DNA of 45,319 bases, taken from Muribaculaceae bacterium. GTDB taxonomy: Bacteria; Bacteroidota; Bacteroidia; Bacteroidales; Muribaculaceae. Shown here one piece after another: positions 26,580 to 36,173 of this stretch (position 1 is the stretch's first letter; each line of letters opens with the position of its first letter). The position numbers were made by a program, and so were the translations under genes. Under the pieces are notes generated by a model, which was given only the letters and a program-made list of their open reading frames with translations, did no database searches and was not told where the DNA came from. The stretch covers positions 1 through 45,319 of the forward strand of contig JAFUWD010000051.1 of NCBI GenBank assembly GCA_017483645.1, given 5' to 3'.

Positions 26580-28697
26580 ATGACAACACGTTTTTCACAT
26601 CGGCTCATGGCATTTGCGGTTGTGGTGATGACATGTGCCGTAGGCGTGGCTCAAGACTCGGTGAAGGTGGTCAAAGGCCAAGTGAGCGACTACTTCATTC
26701 CTGTGGTGAGCAATTACCAAGTGAGGGGAGTCGTCAGTGACGAGCAGGGCCGTCCCCTGGAAGGGGCCACGGTGATGTGGCAATACAGTCCCGCCCACTG
26801 CAACACCGATGCGCAAGGGCATTACGCCCTTGTGGGGACCGACCACGATGTGAACTTGTGTGTCTACTATCCCGGCAAAGAAATGACAGTGGTGACGCGT
26901 GAGCCCGCCCAGCGGCAGGTGTCGGTTCAACTGCAGCCCAAGGCCAGCGGGCCCATAGGCCGTGAACGCAGGCCGGCGCAGGCCACACCCTGGTACGACC
27001 CGTCGCGCCCGGGCACCTCCACTTACTGCAACCCAATGAATATCAGCTACAATTTCGAGCCGTGGAACAACAACACTCGCCAGGGAGGCACGTTCCGTTC
27101 CAGTGCCGATCCCATGGGATTGACCTACAAGGGCGAGTATTTCCTGTTTTCGACCAACCAGGGTGGATTTCATTACTCCAAAAATTTGAGCGATTGGGAT
27201 TTTGTCACGGCCACGTTCCAGCGCAAGCCTGCCGACGACGATGAATGTGCTCCTGCCGCTTGGGTGGTGGGCGACACACTTTTTTACACCGGCTCCACCT
27301 ACGAGGGCTTGCCCATCTGGTACTCCACACAGCCCAAGAACGGGCGCTGGCGCAGGGCCGTGGAACGAAATACCCTGCCCACGTGGGACCCTTACGTTTT
27401 TCTTGACGACGACGGGCGCCTCTATGAATATTACGGCTCGAGTAACGAATATCCCGTGAAGGGCGTGCAAATCAGCCGCCTCGATTTCACTCCCGTGAGC
27501 AAGATACACGACCTGGTGCTCCTCAAACCCGACATTCACGGATGGGAGCGCTTCGGAATGAACAATGACGACGAGGTGACCCTCAAGCCCTTTATGGAGG
27601 GTGCCTTCATGACTAAGCACGGCGGACGCTATTATCTGCAGTACGGTGCTCCCGGAACCGAGTTCAAGGTCTATGCCGACGGTGTCTATGTGGGCGACTC
27701 GCCGCTGGGGCCGTTCACCTATCAGCGCCACAACCCCATGAGCTATAAGCCCGGCGGCTTTGTGCAGGGGGTGGGCCATGGCGGCACCTTTGCCGATGTG
27801 AAAGGGCGCTACTGGCATGTGGGCACCTGCATGCTTTCGGTCAAGTACAAATTCGAGCGCCGTATCGGCCTGTATCCCGTTGATTTTGATGCCGATGGCG
27901 TGATGTGGTGCAATACGGCCTTTGGCGACTATCCCTGCTGGAATGCCGACCATCAGCCCGCTGCCGGCCACACGCAGCGTTTCACCGGATGGATGCTGCT
28001 CTCCTACGGCAAGCCCGCCACCGTGTCGAGCACCGACAGCACCCTCACCGCCCGGAGCCTTACCGACGAGAACCTGCGCACCTATTGGAGCGCGGCCAGC
28101 GGCGATGCCGGCGAGTGGGCCTGTGTGGATCTGGGTCAATCAATGAACATCCGGGCCCTGCAAATCAACTTCTACGAGCATCACACCTTGCAACATAACC
28201 GCGCCAGCGACACCTACTATCAATATCGCGTGTGGGCCAGCGATGACAACGAGCACTGGACACTGGCCGTCGACAAGAGCGACAACGACCGCGATGTGCC
28301 GCACGACTATGTGGAGCTGCGCACGACTCTTAACGCGAGATATGTCAAGGTGGAAAACCTGCATGTGCCGGGCGAGGGATTTTTCTGCCTGAGCGACATC
28401 AGGGTGTTTGGCACCGCGCCGGGTAGCGTTCCGCAGGCGGTGAAAGGCCTGAAAGTGGTGCGCGACAAGGCCGACCCGCGCAACGCCATGATTACTTGGC
28501 CAGCCCAGACGGGTGCCTATGGTTACAATGTCTATTTTGGCACCGAACCCGACAAACTGTATCATTGCATCACCGTGAATGGTGAAAATGAGTACGACCT
28601 GCGCGGTTTGGACTTGGGAACCGGCTACTATTTTGCCATCGAAGCCTTGGCCGAAACCGGTCGGAGTCCCTTGTCTACTATCATCAAAGTGAAATAA
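26580..28697 (+). CDS. GH43-like enzyme with F5/8C and Fn3 domains
   Basis: A 705-residue exported protein with a type I signal peptide. Domains: a carboxypeptidase-regulatory-like Ig domain (about 47-95; VRGVVSDEQGRPLEGATVMW), a five-bladed GH43-like catalytic domain (about 150-470), an F5/8 type C (discoidin) sugar-binding domain (about 473-615) and a fibronectin III-like domain (about 618-705). The three GH43 acids are in place: Asp177 (SSADPMGLTYKGEYF), Asp270 (WDPYVFLDDDGRLYE) and Glu340 (FMEGAFMTKHGGRYYLQYG). GH43 enzymes remove arabinose, xylose or galactose, which does not fit a plain beta-glucan. It may remove side chains or act on a related sugar. It is part of the PUL operon. A related five-bladed-propeller family is the main alternative. 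Confidence 0.85.
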   Translation: MTTRFSHRLMAFAVVVMTCAVGVAQDSVKVVKGQVSDYFIPVVSNYQVRGVVSDEQGRPLEGATVMWQYSPAHCNTDAQGHYALVGTDHDVNLCVYYPGKEMTVVTREPAQRQVSVQLQPKASGPIGRERRPAQATPWYDPSRPGTSTYCNPMNISYNFEPWNNNTRQGGTFRSSADPMGLTYKGEYFLFSTNQGGFHYSKNLSDWDFVTATFQRKPADDDECAPAAWVVGDTLFYTGSTYEGLPIWYSTQPKNGRWRRAVERNTLPTWDPYVFLDDDGRLYEYYGSSNEYPVKGVQISRLDFTPVSKIHDLVLLKPDIHGWERFGMNNDDEVTLKPFMEGAFMTKHGGRYYLQYGAPGTEFKVYADGVYVGDSPLGPFTYQRHNPMSYKPGGFVQGVGHGGTFADVKGRYWHVGTCMLSVKYKFERRIGLYPVDFDADGVMWCNTAFGDYPCWNADHQPAAGHTQRFTGWMLLSYGKPATVSSTDSTLTARSLTDENLRTYWSAASGDAGEWACVDLGQSMNIRALQINFYEHHTLQHNRASDTYYQYRVWASDDNEHWTLAVDKSDNDRDVPHDYVELRTTLNARYVKVENLHVPGEGFFCLSDIRVFGTAPGSVPQAVKGLKVVRDKADPRNAMITWPAQTGAYGYNVYFGTEPDKLYHCITVNGENEYDLRGLDLGTGYYFAIEALAETGRSPLSTIIKVK

Positions 28698-28716
28698 GAA
28701 AATGAATTAACCAGTT

Positions 28717-30108
28717 ATGAAGACAAAACACCTTATCTTGCTGTTTGGCGCCATCGTGTTACTTTCCACCGCGGCTTGCAACAGCTCAACCGAGACCACC
28801 AACCAAGAAGACCCTCAAGAAGAGGCGCTGACCGATTCGATGGGACGTCCGGCAAGTTTCGAAAATGATGAAGCCATGCTCGATTATATCGAGAAAGTGC
28901 ATTTCAATTACATGTGGGAAGGTGCCGAGCCTGTTTCCGGGTTGGCCCGTGAGCGCATCCACCTCGACGGAAATTATCCCGAGAACGACCAAGATGTTGT
29001 CACCATCGGTGGCAGTGGATTTGGTGTGGCGGGCTTGCTGGCGGCCATTGAGCGGAAATATATCACCCGAGAGGCCGGTGTTGAGCGCCTCAACAAGATA
29101 GTCGACTATCTGGCTCGCGCCGACCGTTTTCATGGCGCGTGGCCCCATTGGTTAAACGGTCCCACGGGCAAGGTGAAGCCCTTTGGCCAGAAAGATAATG
29201 GCGGCGACCTAGTGGAGAGTAGTTTTCTTATGCAGACGCTGTTGTGCGTGCGCCAGTATTTCAAGGACGGCAATGAGGCCGAAAAGGCGCTGGCCCAGAA
29301 AATCGACAAGCTATGGCAAGAAATGGAATTTGACTGGTACACCCGTGGAGGACAAGATGTGATTTACTGGCACTGGTCGCCCAATTATCAGTGGGAGATG
29401 AATTTCCCGTTGGAGGGCTACAATGAGTGTCTTATCGTCTATGTGCTCGCTGCGGCGTCGCCCACTCACAGCGTGCCGGCATCGGCCTATCACAAGGGCT
29501 GGGCGCGCAGTGGCGGTATCAAGTCGGACGCCAAGCCCGATGGCTATGCACTGGAATTGAAGCATAATGGTGCCGAAACCACCGGCGGCCCGTTGTTCTG
29601 GGCGCATTACAGTTGGATAGGGCTCGACCCTCGGGGCTTGAGCGACCAGTATGCCGATTATTGGAATGTGGTGCGCAACCATGCGCTGAGTAATTATGCC
29701 TATTGTGTGGCCAATCCCAAGCATTACAAGGGTTATGGTGCCAACTGCTGGGGCCTCACCGCCAGTTATTCGATTGACGGATACTCGGCTCACTGCCCCG
29801 GCAACGACTTGGGTGTCATCACTCCCACCGCCGCTCTCTCGTCGATGCCCTATACCCCCGACCAATCGATGGCTGCTCTCAAATATTTTTGGAGTAAAGG
29901 TGGCTGGATTTGGGGCAAATACGGTTTCTACGACGCGTTCAGCGAGCAATCCAATTGGACACTTCCCCACTATTTGGCTATTGACCAATGCACCATCGCC
30001 CCCATGATTGAGAATTATCGTTCGGGCCTGCTGTGGCGCTTGTTCATGAGCTGCCCTGAGGTGCAACAAGGTCTCGAAAAGTTGGGATTTACCATCAAAA
30101 AACAGTAA
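28717..30108 (+). CDS. GH144-family glucanase (Glycoamylase-like domain) lipoprotein
   Basis: A 463-residue lipoprotein (lipobox LLSTAAC) with the PF10091 (alpha/alpha)6-barrel. Conserved blocks include GGSGFGVAGLLAAIERKY, GQKDNGGDLVESSFLMQTLL and HWSPNYQWEMNFPLEGYNE. Family GH144 was founded on bacterial endo-beta-1,2-glucanases, so this enzyme probably cuts beta-1,2-glucan to sophoro-oligosaccharides at the surface or in the periplasm. Related families with the same fold act on other beta-glucans, so the linkage is inferred. It lies 19 bases after the GH43-like gene and 41 before the GH3 gene. Its last codons contain a promoter for that gene. Confidence 0.88.
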   Translation: MKTKHLILLFGAIVLLSTAACNSSTETTNQEDPQEEALTDSMGRPASFENDEAMLDYIEKVHFNYMWEGAEPVSGLARERIHLDGNYPENDQDVVTIGGSGFGVAGLLAAIERKYITREAGVERLNKIVDYLARADRFHGAWPHWLNGPTGKVKPFGQKDNGGDLVESSFLMQTLLCVRQYFKDGNEAEKALAQKIDKLWQEMEFDWYTRGGQDVIYWHWSPNYQWEMNFPLEGYNECLIVYVLAAASPTHSVPASAYHKGWARSGGIKSDAKPDGYALELKHNGAETTGGPLFWAHYSWIGLDPRGLSDQYADYWNVVRNHALSNYAYCVANPKHYKGYGANCWGLTASYSIDGYSAHCPGNDLGVITPTAALSSMPYTPDQSMAALKYFWSKGGWIWGKYGFYDAFSEQSNWTLPHYLAIDQCTIAPMIENYRSGLLWRLFMSCPEVQQGLEKLGFTIKKQ

Positions 30109-30113
30109 CTTTG
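30082..30113 (+). promoter_or_regulatory. Internal promoter before the GH3 gene
   Basis: TTG (30082-30084), 21 bases, TAACTTTG (30106-30113). The TAA of the -7 box is the stop codon of the GH144 gene. It gives the beta-glucosidase gene its own possible start of transcription. Confidence 0.6.
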
Positions 30114-30149
30114 CATCACAGCTGAAATACAATACAAAACCAGATACAC

Positions 30150-32420
30150 ATGAAACTGACCAAATTACTCGTATCAGCCTTTTTGGTGCTTGTCGCCCTC
30201 AGCGCAAATGCTGCTGACAAGGCTAAAATGAACCAGTTTGTTGACAACCTGATGAGTCAGATGACTTTGCAGGAAAAAATCGGTCAACTCAACTTGCCCG
30301 TCACCGGAGAAATCGTTACAGGAACGGCAAAGAGCAGCGACATCGCCGGCAAAATCAAGGCCGGTCAGGTGGGTGGACTGTTCAACCTCAAGGGAGTGGA
30401 TAAAATCAAGGAGGTGCAGCGCATTGCAGTTGAGCAGAGCCGTCTGCGCATCCCGCTCATCTTCGGCATGGATGTGATTCACGGTTACGAAACGGTTTTC
30501 CCCATTCCTTTCGCCCTTTCGATGAGCTGGGACATGGAGGCCATCCGTAATTCGGCCCGTATTGCCGCCGTTGAGGCCACAGCCGACGGAATTGCATGGA
30601 CTTTCAGCCCCATGGTCGACATCTGCCGCGAACCCCGCTGGGGACGCATGAGCGAAGGCAGTGGTGAGGACCCCTATCTGGGCAGCTGCATTGCCCAGGC
30701 CATGGTGCAAGGTTATCAGGGCAGCGATTTGACCGCTGCCAACACCATGATGGCTTGTGTGAAGCACTTTGCCCTGTACGGTGCTCCGGAAGCCGGTCGT
30801 GATTATAACACGGTGGACATGAGCCATGTGCGCATGTTCAATGAGTATTTCCCGCCCTATAAGGCTGCCGCCGATGCCGGAGCGGGAAGTTTTATGACGT
30901 CGTTCAATGTGGTGGACTACATTCCCGCCACGGGCAACCGCTGGCTTATGACTGAAGTGCTGCGCGACATGTGGGGCTTTGACGGCTTTGTCGTGACCGA
31001 CTACACAGCCATCAGCGAGATGATTAACCACGGCATGGGCGATCTGCAGCAAGTGTCGGCCTTGGCATTGAATGCCGGCACCGACATGGACATGGTGGCC
31101 GACGGCTTTGTGGGAACGCTTGAGAAATCGCTTGCCGAGGGCAAGGTGACCTTAGAGGCAATCAACACCGCTTGCCGCCGCATCCTGGAGGCCAAGTACA
31201 AACTGGGATTGTTCGACGACCCCTATCGTTACCTCGATGAGCATCGTGCAAAGAAAGAGATTTACACAGCCGAAAACCGCGCTCAGGCCCGCCGCTTGGC
31301 CACTGAAACCTTTGTGCTGCTTGAGAACAGCGCAGGCGTACTGCCCCTCAAGAAGCAAGGCACTATTGCCTTGGTGGGTCCGTTGGCCAACACCCGTGCC
31401 AATATGCCCGGCACATGGAGCGTGGCTGCCACCGCCGACCGCTACAGCACGTTGCTTGAAGCCATGCAGCGCGCCGTGGGCAAAGATGCCACTGTGCTTT
31501 ATGCCAAGGGTTGCAACGTGTGCTACGACGAGGAGCTGGAGAAAAACAGCACCCTGTTCGGTCGTGAGATGCGCGACCCACGCAGTCCCGAGGAAATGCG
31601 TGCCGAGGCCCTGCGCATCGCAGCCCATGCCGACGTGATTGTAGCTGCTATGGGCGAACCCAGTGAGATGAGTGGCGAGAGCAGCAGCCGCAGCAACATT
31701 GCCATTCTCGATGCCCAGCGCGACTTGCTCGAAGCCCTCAAGGCCACCGGCAAGCCCGTGGTGCTGCTCAACTTCTCGGGTCGCACGACCGACATGACGT
31801 GGGAAAAGGAAAATTTTTCCACGATTCTCAACGTGTGGTTCGGTGGCAGTGAGGCCGCCGATGCTATCTGCGATGTGGTCTTCGGCGATGTGGCACCCAG
31901 TGGCCACCTGAGCGCCAGTATGCCCAAGAATGTGGGGCAAGTGCCCATCTATTACAACCATCTGAATACGGGCCGTCCCTGTCCCAAGTGGTTCACCAAG
32001 TTCACCAGCAACTATCTGGATGTGGACAATGAGCCGCTTTATCCCTTCGGCTACGGACTGTCCTACACCACCTTCAGCTATGGCCAGCCCACGCTCAGCG
32101 CCACCAGCATGACCCGCGCCGGCAGCATCCGCGCCAGCGTCACCGTCACCAACACCGGTAGCCGCGAGGCTGCCGAGGTGGTGCAGCTCTACATCCGTGA
32201 CTTGGTGGGCTCGGTGGCCCGCCCCGTGAAAGAGTTGAAGGACTTTGCCCGCATCACCCTCAAGCCCGGTGAGAGCAAGGTTGTGGAATTCACCATCACA
32301 CCCGAAAAACTCAAGTTCTACAATAGCCAACTGAAATTTGACTGCGAACCCGGCGAATTTGATGTGATGATAGGCCCCAACAGCCGCGATGTGCAAACCC
32401 TGCACTTTACGTTGCGCTGA
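30150..32420 (+). CDS. bglX: GH3 periplasmic beta-glucosidase
   Basis: A 756-residue exported enzyme with signal peptide MKLTKLLVSAFLVLVALSANA. The N-terminal TIM barrel has FGMDVIHGYETVFPIP, SPMVDICREPRWGRMSEG and the nucleophile Asp284 in GFDGFVVTDYTAIS. The alpha/beta sandwich has the likely acid/base Glu510 (GEPSEMSGESSSR). A C-terminal fibronectin III-like domain contains VTVTNTGSREAAEVVQLYI. It should split glucose from oligosaccharides released by the upstream GH144 enzyme. The BglX type and the GH144 partnership suggest beta-1,2-linked substrates, because a Bacteroides GH3 enzyme from a comparable pair is known to prefer sophorose-type sugars. It is the last gene of the PUL, followed by a strong hairpin. 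Confidence 0.93.
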   Translation: MKLTKLLVSAFLVLVALSANAADKAKMNQFVDNLMSQMTLQEKIGQLNLPVTGEIVTGTAKSSDIAGKIKAGQVGGLFNLKGVDKIKEVQRIAVEQSRLRIPLIFGMDVIHGYETVFPIPFALSMSWDMEAIRNSARIAAVEATADGIAWTFSPMVDICREPRWGRMSEGSGEDPYLGSCIAQAMVQGYQGSDLTAANTMMACVKHFALYGAPEAGRDYNTVDMSHVRMFNEYFPPYKAAADAGAGSFMTSFNVVDYIPATGNRWLMTEVLRDMWGFDGFVVTDYTAISEMINHGMGDLQQVSALALNAGTDMDMVADGFVGTLEKSLAEGKVTLEAINTACRRILEAKYKLGLFDDPYRYLDEHRAKKEIYTAENRAQARRLATETFVLLENSAGVLPLKKQGTIALVGPLANTRANMPGTWSVAATADRYSTLLEAMQRAVGKDATVLYAKGCNVCYDEELEKNSTLFGREMRDPRSPEEMRAEALRIAAHADVIVAAMGEPSEMSGESSSRSNIAILDAQRDLLEALKATGKPVVLLNFSGRTTDMTWEKENFSTILNVWFGGSEAADAICDVVFGDVAPSGHLSASMPKNVGQVPIYYNHLNTGRPCPKWFTKFTSNYLDVDNEPLYPFGYGLSYTTFSYGQPTLSATSMTRAGSIRASVTVTNTGSREAAEVVQLYIRDLVGSVARPVKELKDFARITLKPGESKVVEFTITPEKLKFYNSQLKFDCEPGEFDVMIGPNSRDVQTLHFTLR

Positions 32421-32445
32421 TAGCCGCGCTGAATAGCCATTGACG

Positions 32446-32493
32446 CTCCCCCGCCTTGTTTTTTCCGAAGTTTCGGCAAAAAGGGCGGGGGAG
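32446..32493 (+). terminator. Hairpin ending the PUL
   Basis: CTCCCCCGCC (32446-32455) pairs with GGCGGGGGAG (32484-32493). The loop contains a second nested stem (CCGAA/TTCGG, plus a T-run opposite an A-run). Only a weak T-rich stretch follows, so termination is likely but not textbook. Confidence 0.7.
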
Positions 32494-32518
32494 TGTTTCG
32501 TGAATGCAGGGAAATCGC

Positions 32519-32526
32519 TATTTTTG
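32519..32526 (+). promoter_or_regulatory. -7 box next to the RNA methyltransferase start codon
   Basis: TATTTTTG fits TAnnTTTG and ends four bases before the ATG at 32531. If used, the mRNA would be leaderless or nearly so. No clear -33 TTG. Confidence 0.45.
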
Positions 32527-32530
32527 CGTT

Positions 32531-33916
32531 ATGAATTTACCCGAATCTTTTGTACAGATGATAGAGAGGCTGGCGCCCACCGAGGCGCAGCCGCTGCTCC
32601 ATGCCATTTCGACAACTGCTGCCAGCGTGAGTGTGCGTGTGAACACACTGCGCGCGGTGGATGTGCCGTTGGGGGCGAGGCTTGTGCCGTGGTGCCCGTC
32701 GGGGTTTTATCTGGAACAGCGCCCACCGTTCACCTTCGATACCGACTGGCATGCCGGACGCTATTATGTGCAGGATGCGTCATCGATGTTTATCGGGCAT
32801 GTCATCACTTCGCTGGTTGATGGCCCGGTGCGCTATCTCGACCTGTGCGCGGCGCCTGGCGGCAAGGCCACAGCGGCCATGTCGGCATTGCCCGAGGGGT
32901 CGCTGGTGGTGGCCAACGAAGTGGTGCCTGCGCGGGCGCGCGCCCTCGTTGACAATGTGATGCGCTGGGGAAGTCCCCATGCCGTGGTTGCCAGCTCGCT
33001 GCCGGCTCAGTGGGGACAGAAGATGCGGAATTTCTTTGATGTGGTGGCGGCCGATGTGCCGTGCAGCGGTGAGGGAATGATGCGCAAGGACGATGAGGCT
33101 GTTTCACAGTGGTCACCTGCACTGGTCGAGCAGTGCGCAGCACGCCAGCGGTCCATAGTGAGTGACGTGTGGCCTGCTTTGCGACCCGGAGGCCTTTTTA
33201 TTTATAGCACTTGTACCTACAACCGCCAGGAGAATGAAGCCATGGTGCAATGGCTCATCGACCAGCTGGGGGCGCAGCCTGTGGCGGTTCCTGTGCGTGA
33301 AGAGTGGCAAATTCACCCGGCCATTGATGCCGATTTTCCCGCTTATCGCTTTATGCCTCACCGCACCCCGGGCGAGGGCTTGTTTATGGCTGTGCTTCGC
33401 AAGCCTGACGAGGGGCTTTCTGCTTCTTCGTTGTTCAAGAAAGTGAAATCGGCCCGCGAAGGCGCTGTGCCCGCCACGGTGAAATCGTGGCTGAGGGCTG
33501 ATGTGCCTATGGCGCTGACCGTGCATGCCGACACTGTGGTGGCTGTGCCCCGGCTCCACGAGGAAGCTGTGGCCGCGCTGCGACAAGGCGTTAACGTGAT
33601 TCATGCCGGGGTGGCTGTTGCAAGCCTGAAAGGCAAGACGTGCGTGCCTCATCATGGCTTGGCGCTGAGCACGGCTCTGGAGCGCGACGCTTTTGCCGAG
33701 GCCGAGGTGGATTATCGCACCGCCATGGCCTATCTGCGAGGTGAGGCCGTCGTGGTCGATGCGCCGCGCGGACCGGTGCTGCTCACCCGTGACGGTGCTG
33801 CCCTGGGGTGGGTGAATAATTTAGGGAACCGGGCCAACAACCTCTATCCAAAGGGGCTGCGTGTGCTCAGTTCCCATATTCCCGATACCGAGCCGGCTAT
33901 TCTTGGCCGGCACTAA
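32531..33916 (+). CDS. NOL1/NOP2/Sun-family RNA (cytosine-C5) methyltransferase, RsmF-like
   Basis: A 461-residue cytoplasmic SAM-dependent enzyme that methylates cytosine in rRNA or tRNA. SAM-binding motif LDLCAAPGGKATAAM, the motif IV catalytic cysteine block DVPCSGEGMMRKD, and the motif VI YSTCTYNRQENEAMV (nucleophile cysteine) are all intact. The C-terminal extension (about 290-461) resembles the RsmF RNA-binding tail. I start it at the ATG 32531 (MNLPESFVQMIERLAP), which matches the usual family beginning. It is convergent with the M6 peptidase gene, with only nine bases between stop codons. Confidence 0.92.
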   Translation: MNLPESFVQMIERLAPTEAQPLLHAISTTAASVSVRVNTLRAVDVPLGARLVPWCPSGFYLEQRPPFTFDTDWHAGRYYVQDASSMFIGHVITSLVDGPVRYLDLCAAPGGKATAAMSALPEGSLVVANEVVPARARALVDNVMRWGSPHAVVASSLPAQWGQKMRNFFDVVAADVPCSGEGMMRKDDEAVSQWSPALVEQCAARQRSIVSDVWPALRPGGLFIYSTCTYNRQENEAMVQWLIDQLGAQPVAVPVREEWQIHPAIDADFPAYRFMPHRTPGEGLFMAVLRKPDEGLSASSLFKKVKSAREGAVPATVKSWLRADVPMALTVHADTVVAVPRLHEEAVAALRQGVNVIHAGVAVASLKGKTCVPHHGLALSTALERDAFAEAEVDYRTAMAYLRGEAVVVDAPRGPVLLTRDGAALGWVNNLGNRANNLYPKGLRVLSSHIPDTEPAILGRH

Positions 33917-33925
33917 GCGGTTCAG

Positions 33926-36139
33926 TTATTGTTCCAAAAGGATTGTAACGAGCATCGTAACGTCGGCAATGCTGGTTTCACCGTCGCCGTTCACGTCGCT
34001 GCGCTCGTTCTCGCTGTTTGCGGCCAAGAGGTCAACCAGGGTGGTGACATCGGCGATGGACACTTCTCCGTCGCCATTCACATCACCAATCAACACCTCG
34101 GCCGGCGGCTCGCCAATGTCGCCCAGATACTTGAATGTGATGTCGTCGATATAACACTTGGTGCTGGCGCTTCCTGTCACTTGCGACAGGCGGATGCGAG
34201 CGGGCTCCTTGAGCGAGATGGAAAGGGTGTGGGTCGATACATTCTTGGCGTCGGCCAAGAACTCGTCCACAACATTAAACGTTGCTCCGTCGTCGTAACT
34301 GAGCGAGACAGTGTATTTTACCGCTGCAGAAGTGGTGTTGAACACAGTGTAGGTCATCATTTTGATGTCGGCCTCTACGTTATGGGCTGTGGTGATGGCG
34401 CTGGGCTTAATCATTGCCAGTGAGTGGTTGCCGTTACACTTCCCCTGGCCCGGTGCGCTGACCACCGACTTGGCGAAGTCCCATTTCCAGAAGCGTCCCA
34501 TCACTCCTTTAGCACCTGCGGGGGTGGGAGCGTCGATTGTTTCAAAATCCTCGACGATGGTTTGTGTTTCGTTGTCGGCTTTAATGGAAAACTTGATGAC
34601 GCCGTTGTTCTCAGTGATGTTTTCGATAAAGAAGTCATTGGGTGAGCCGGCCCATGTGAGCAGGTTGGGTTCGGTGTAGTTGGTGATGTTTTTCACGTTG
34701 TTGGTTCCCGGAAAGGGATCACTCGACGAGCTACCGGTGCCGTTGCCGGCTCGCAACAGTTCATAATATTGGTGAGCTGGGTTGGCGTTGATGGTGTTAT
34801 TCCACCATACATCGGTGTTGGTGGAGTCGACACGCGCCACAATCATGCCGTGTCCCGGCAGGTTGACGTCCCATCGAGTGCGCTGGCGGTTCTCAATCAG
34901 GAAGAATTCCTTGTCTTGTGGCGTGCGAAGCAGGAACCCCTCATTGGAGGTGCCTATGTAGTTTAGGGTGTAGTCGCCGGCTTCGGTGATGACCTGGGGC
35001 TGTGCAAAGCCCATGGCATAGCGGTCGTAAAGTGAGTAGCCCACTGGTGTGCGTCCGTAGTTGAAATGGCCGCCACCGGCCATGATATCCCATTCATCGG
35101 GGTGGTTGCTCTCGCCGCCACTGCCGCCGTAGTCGGTGTCGTAGAGGTCAAGGATACCCATCACATGACTGAATTCATGGCACATGGTGCCGATGCCCAG
35201 CAGGTCGGTTGAGCCATAACTCTCCCAGCCATAGATTTCTGTGGAACACGCATAACGCCCCAGCTGAACACCGTCGATTTCGCCCCACATATACGACATA
35301 TGAGGCCATAAGTAATCCTGGCTGTTGCCGCTATAGTTGGCGCTGTAACCGGCAACGATGAAATAGACCATGTCGAGGTAACCATCACCATCGGAATCAT
35401 AGTCGGCAAAATTCACCTGGTCGTCGACAGCGTTGAGAGCCTCCTCAAACACCGAATCATATTCATTTCCAGCTTGCTTACAAGAGTAGTTGACATTGAT
35501 AGGCCCAACGACATCAAACTCCGGGTCGAATTGTCCCATGGAGTTTTCATAGAAATAATCGCGCATGGAGCCGGTGCATTGCACAAACTGTGTGCTGCCC
35601 CATCGGCCACTGGTGCTGTAACCGGTGTAGCCACGGGTGTTGAGCATGTCGGTATAGAATTCTTGAGCGTCGGAGCGCTGGAATTTCTTGTCGGTGAACT
35701 GGATGAGAATCACCAGCCCGCGAAAACCAGCCCAATCCTCGGGCGCTCGACGGCTGCTCACAATGCGTGCGTCGCGGCTGGCGCGACGGGCTTTTCCTGT
35801 GTGGATGCTTTCCTGGTCGGTCAGTTGTCGCCCCAAAGAGGCGAGCAGCGAGATGTCGGATGGTGTCCGTCGCCGGGTGTCGCGTGCAACGACTCCCGTC
35901 GATACCAGCCGTCCGTTTTGTTTGGTGGCGTAGGTGAACCATCCATTGCGGTCTTGCAGCACAGTGTAGCCGTCGGCCGTGGTGGTGTAGTGGAAGAACT
36001 CGTCGCCCACGAGTTTCACGGTGATTGAGTCGCCGTCGGGTTGCGCCACCCGGGCGGGCGCTGGATGAGCCGGCATGGCACTGGCTGTGGCAGTTATGAC
36101 AAGTGCAGCGAGGCCAGTGAACAGTCGTTGTGTAAGCAT
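33926..36139 (-). CDS. M6-family metalloprotease with C-terminal dockerin repeats (copy 2)
   Basis: A 737-residue exported zinc peptidase of the immune-inhibitor A-like M6 family. It has a signal peptide (MLTQRLFTGLAALVITATASA), an N-terminal prodomain (GDEFFHYTTTADGYTVLQDRN), and a catalytic domain with the zinc motif MCHEFSHVMGILDLYDTD. A beta-sandwich region follows (about 540-680). The last ~55 residues are two dockerin-type calcium loops (DVNGDGEVSIAD and DVNGDGETSIAD) joined by a short linker. It is a tandem paralogue of the gene at 36174-38387, 34 bases downstream on the same strand, with the same total length. No type IX sorting tail is seen. Surface or secreted protein degradation is likely; the dockerin partner is unknown. 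Confidence 0.92.
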   Translation of the reverse strand: MLTQRLFTGLAALVITATASAMPAHPAPARVAQPDGDSITVKLVGDEFFHYTTTADGYTVLQDRNGWFTYATKQNGRLVSTGVVARDTRRRTPSDISLLASLGRQLTDQESIHTGKARRASRDARIVSSRRAPEDWAGFRGLVILIQFTDKKFQRSDAQEFYTDMLNTRGYTGYSTSGRWGSTQFVQCTGSMRDYFYENSMGQFDPEFDVVGPINVNYSCKQAGNEYDSVFEEALNAVDDQVNFADYDSDGDGYLDMVYFIVAGYSANYSGNSQDYLWPHMSYMWGEIDGVQLGRYACSTEIYGWESYGSTDLLGIGTMCHEFSHVMGILDLYDTDYGGSGGESNHPDEWDIMAGGGHFNYGRTPVGYSLYDRYAMGFAQPQVITEAGDYTLNYIGTSNEGFLLRTPQDKEFFLIENRQRTRWDVNLPGHGMIVARVDSTNTDVWWNNTINANPAHQYYELLRAGNGTGSSSSDPFPGTNNVKNITNYTEPNLLTWAGSPNDFFIENITENNGVIKFSIKADNETQTIVEDFETIDAPTPAGAKGVMGRFWKWDFAKSVVSAPGQGKCNGNHSLAMIKPSAITTAHNVEADIKMMTYTVFNTTSAAVKYTVSLSYDDGATFNVVDEFLADAKNVSTHTLSISLKEPARIRLSQVTGSASTKCYIDDITFKYLGDIGEPPAEVLIGDVNGDGEVSIADVTTLVDLLAANSENERSDVNGDGETSIADVTMLVTILLEQ

Positions 36140-36173
36140 TGGGTTTTAGATTATTAGTTGTATGGATGTTGGG

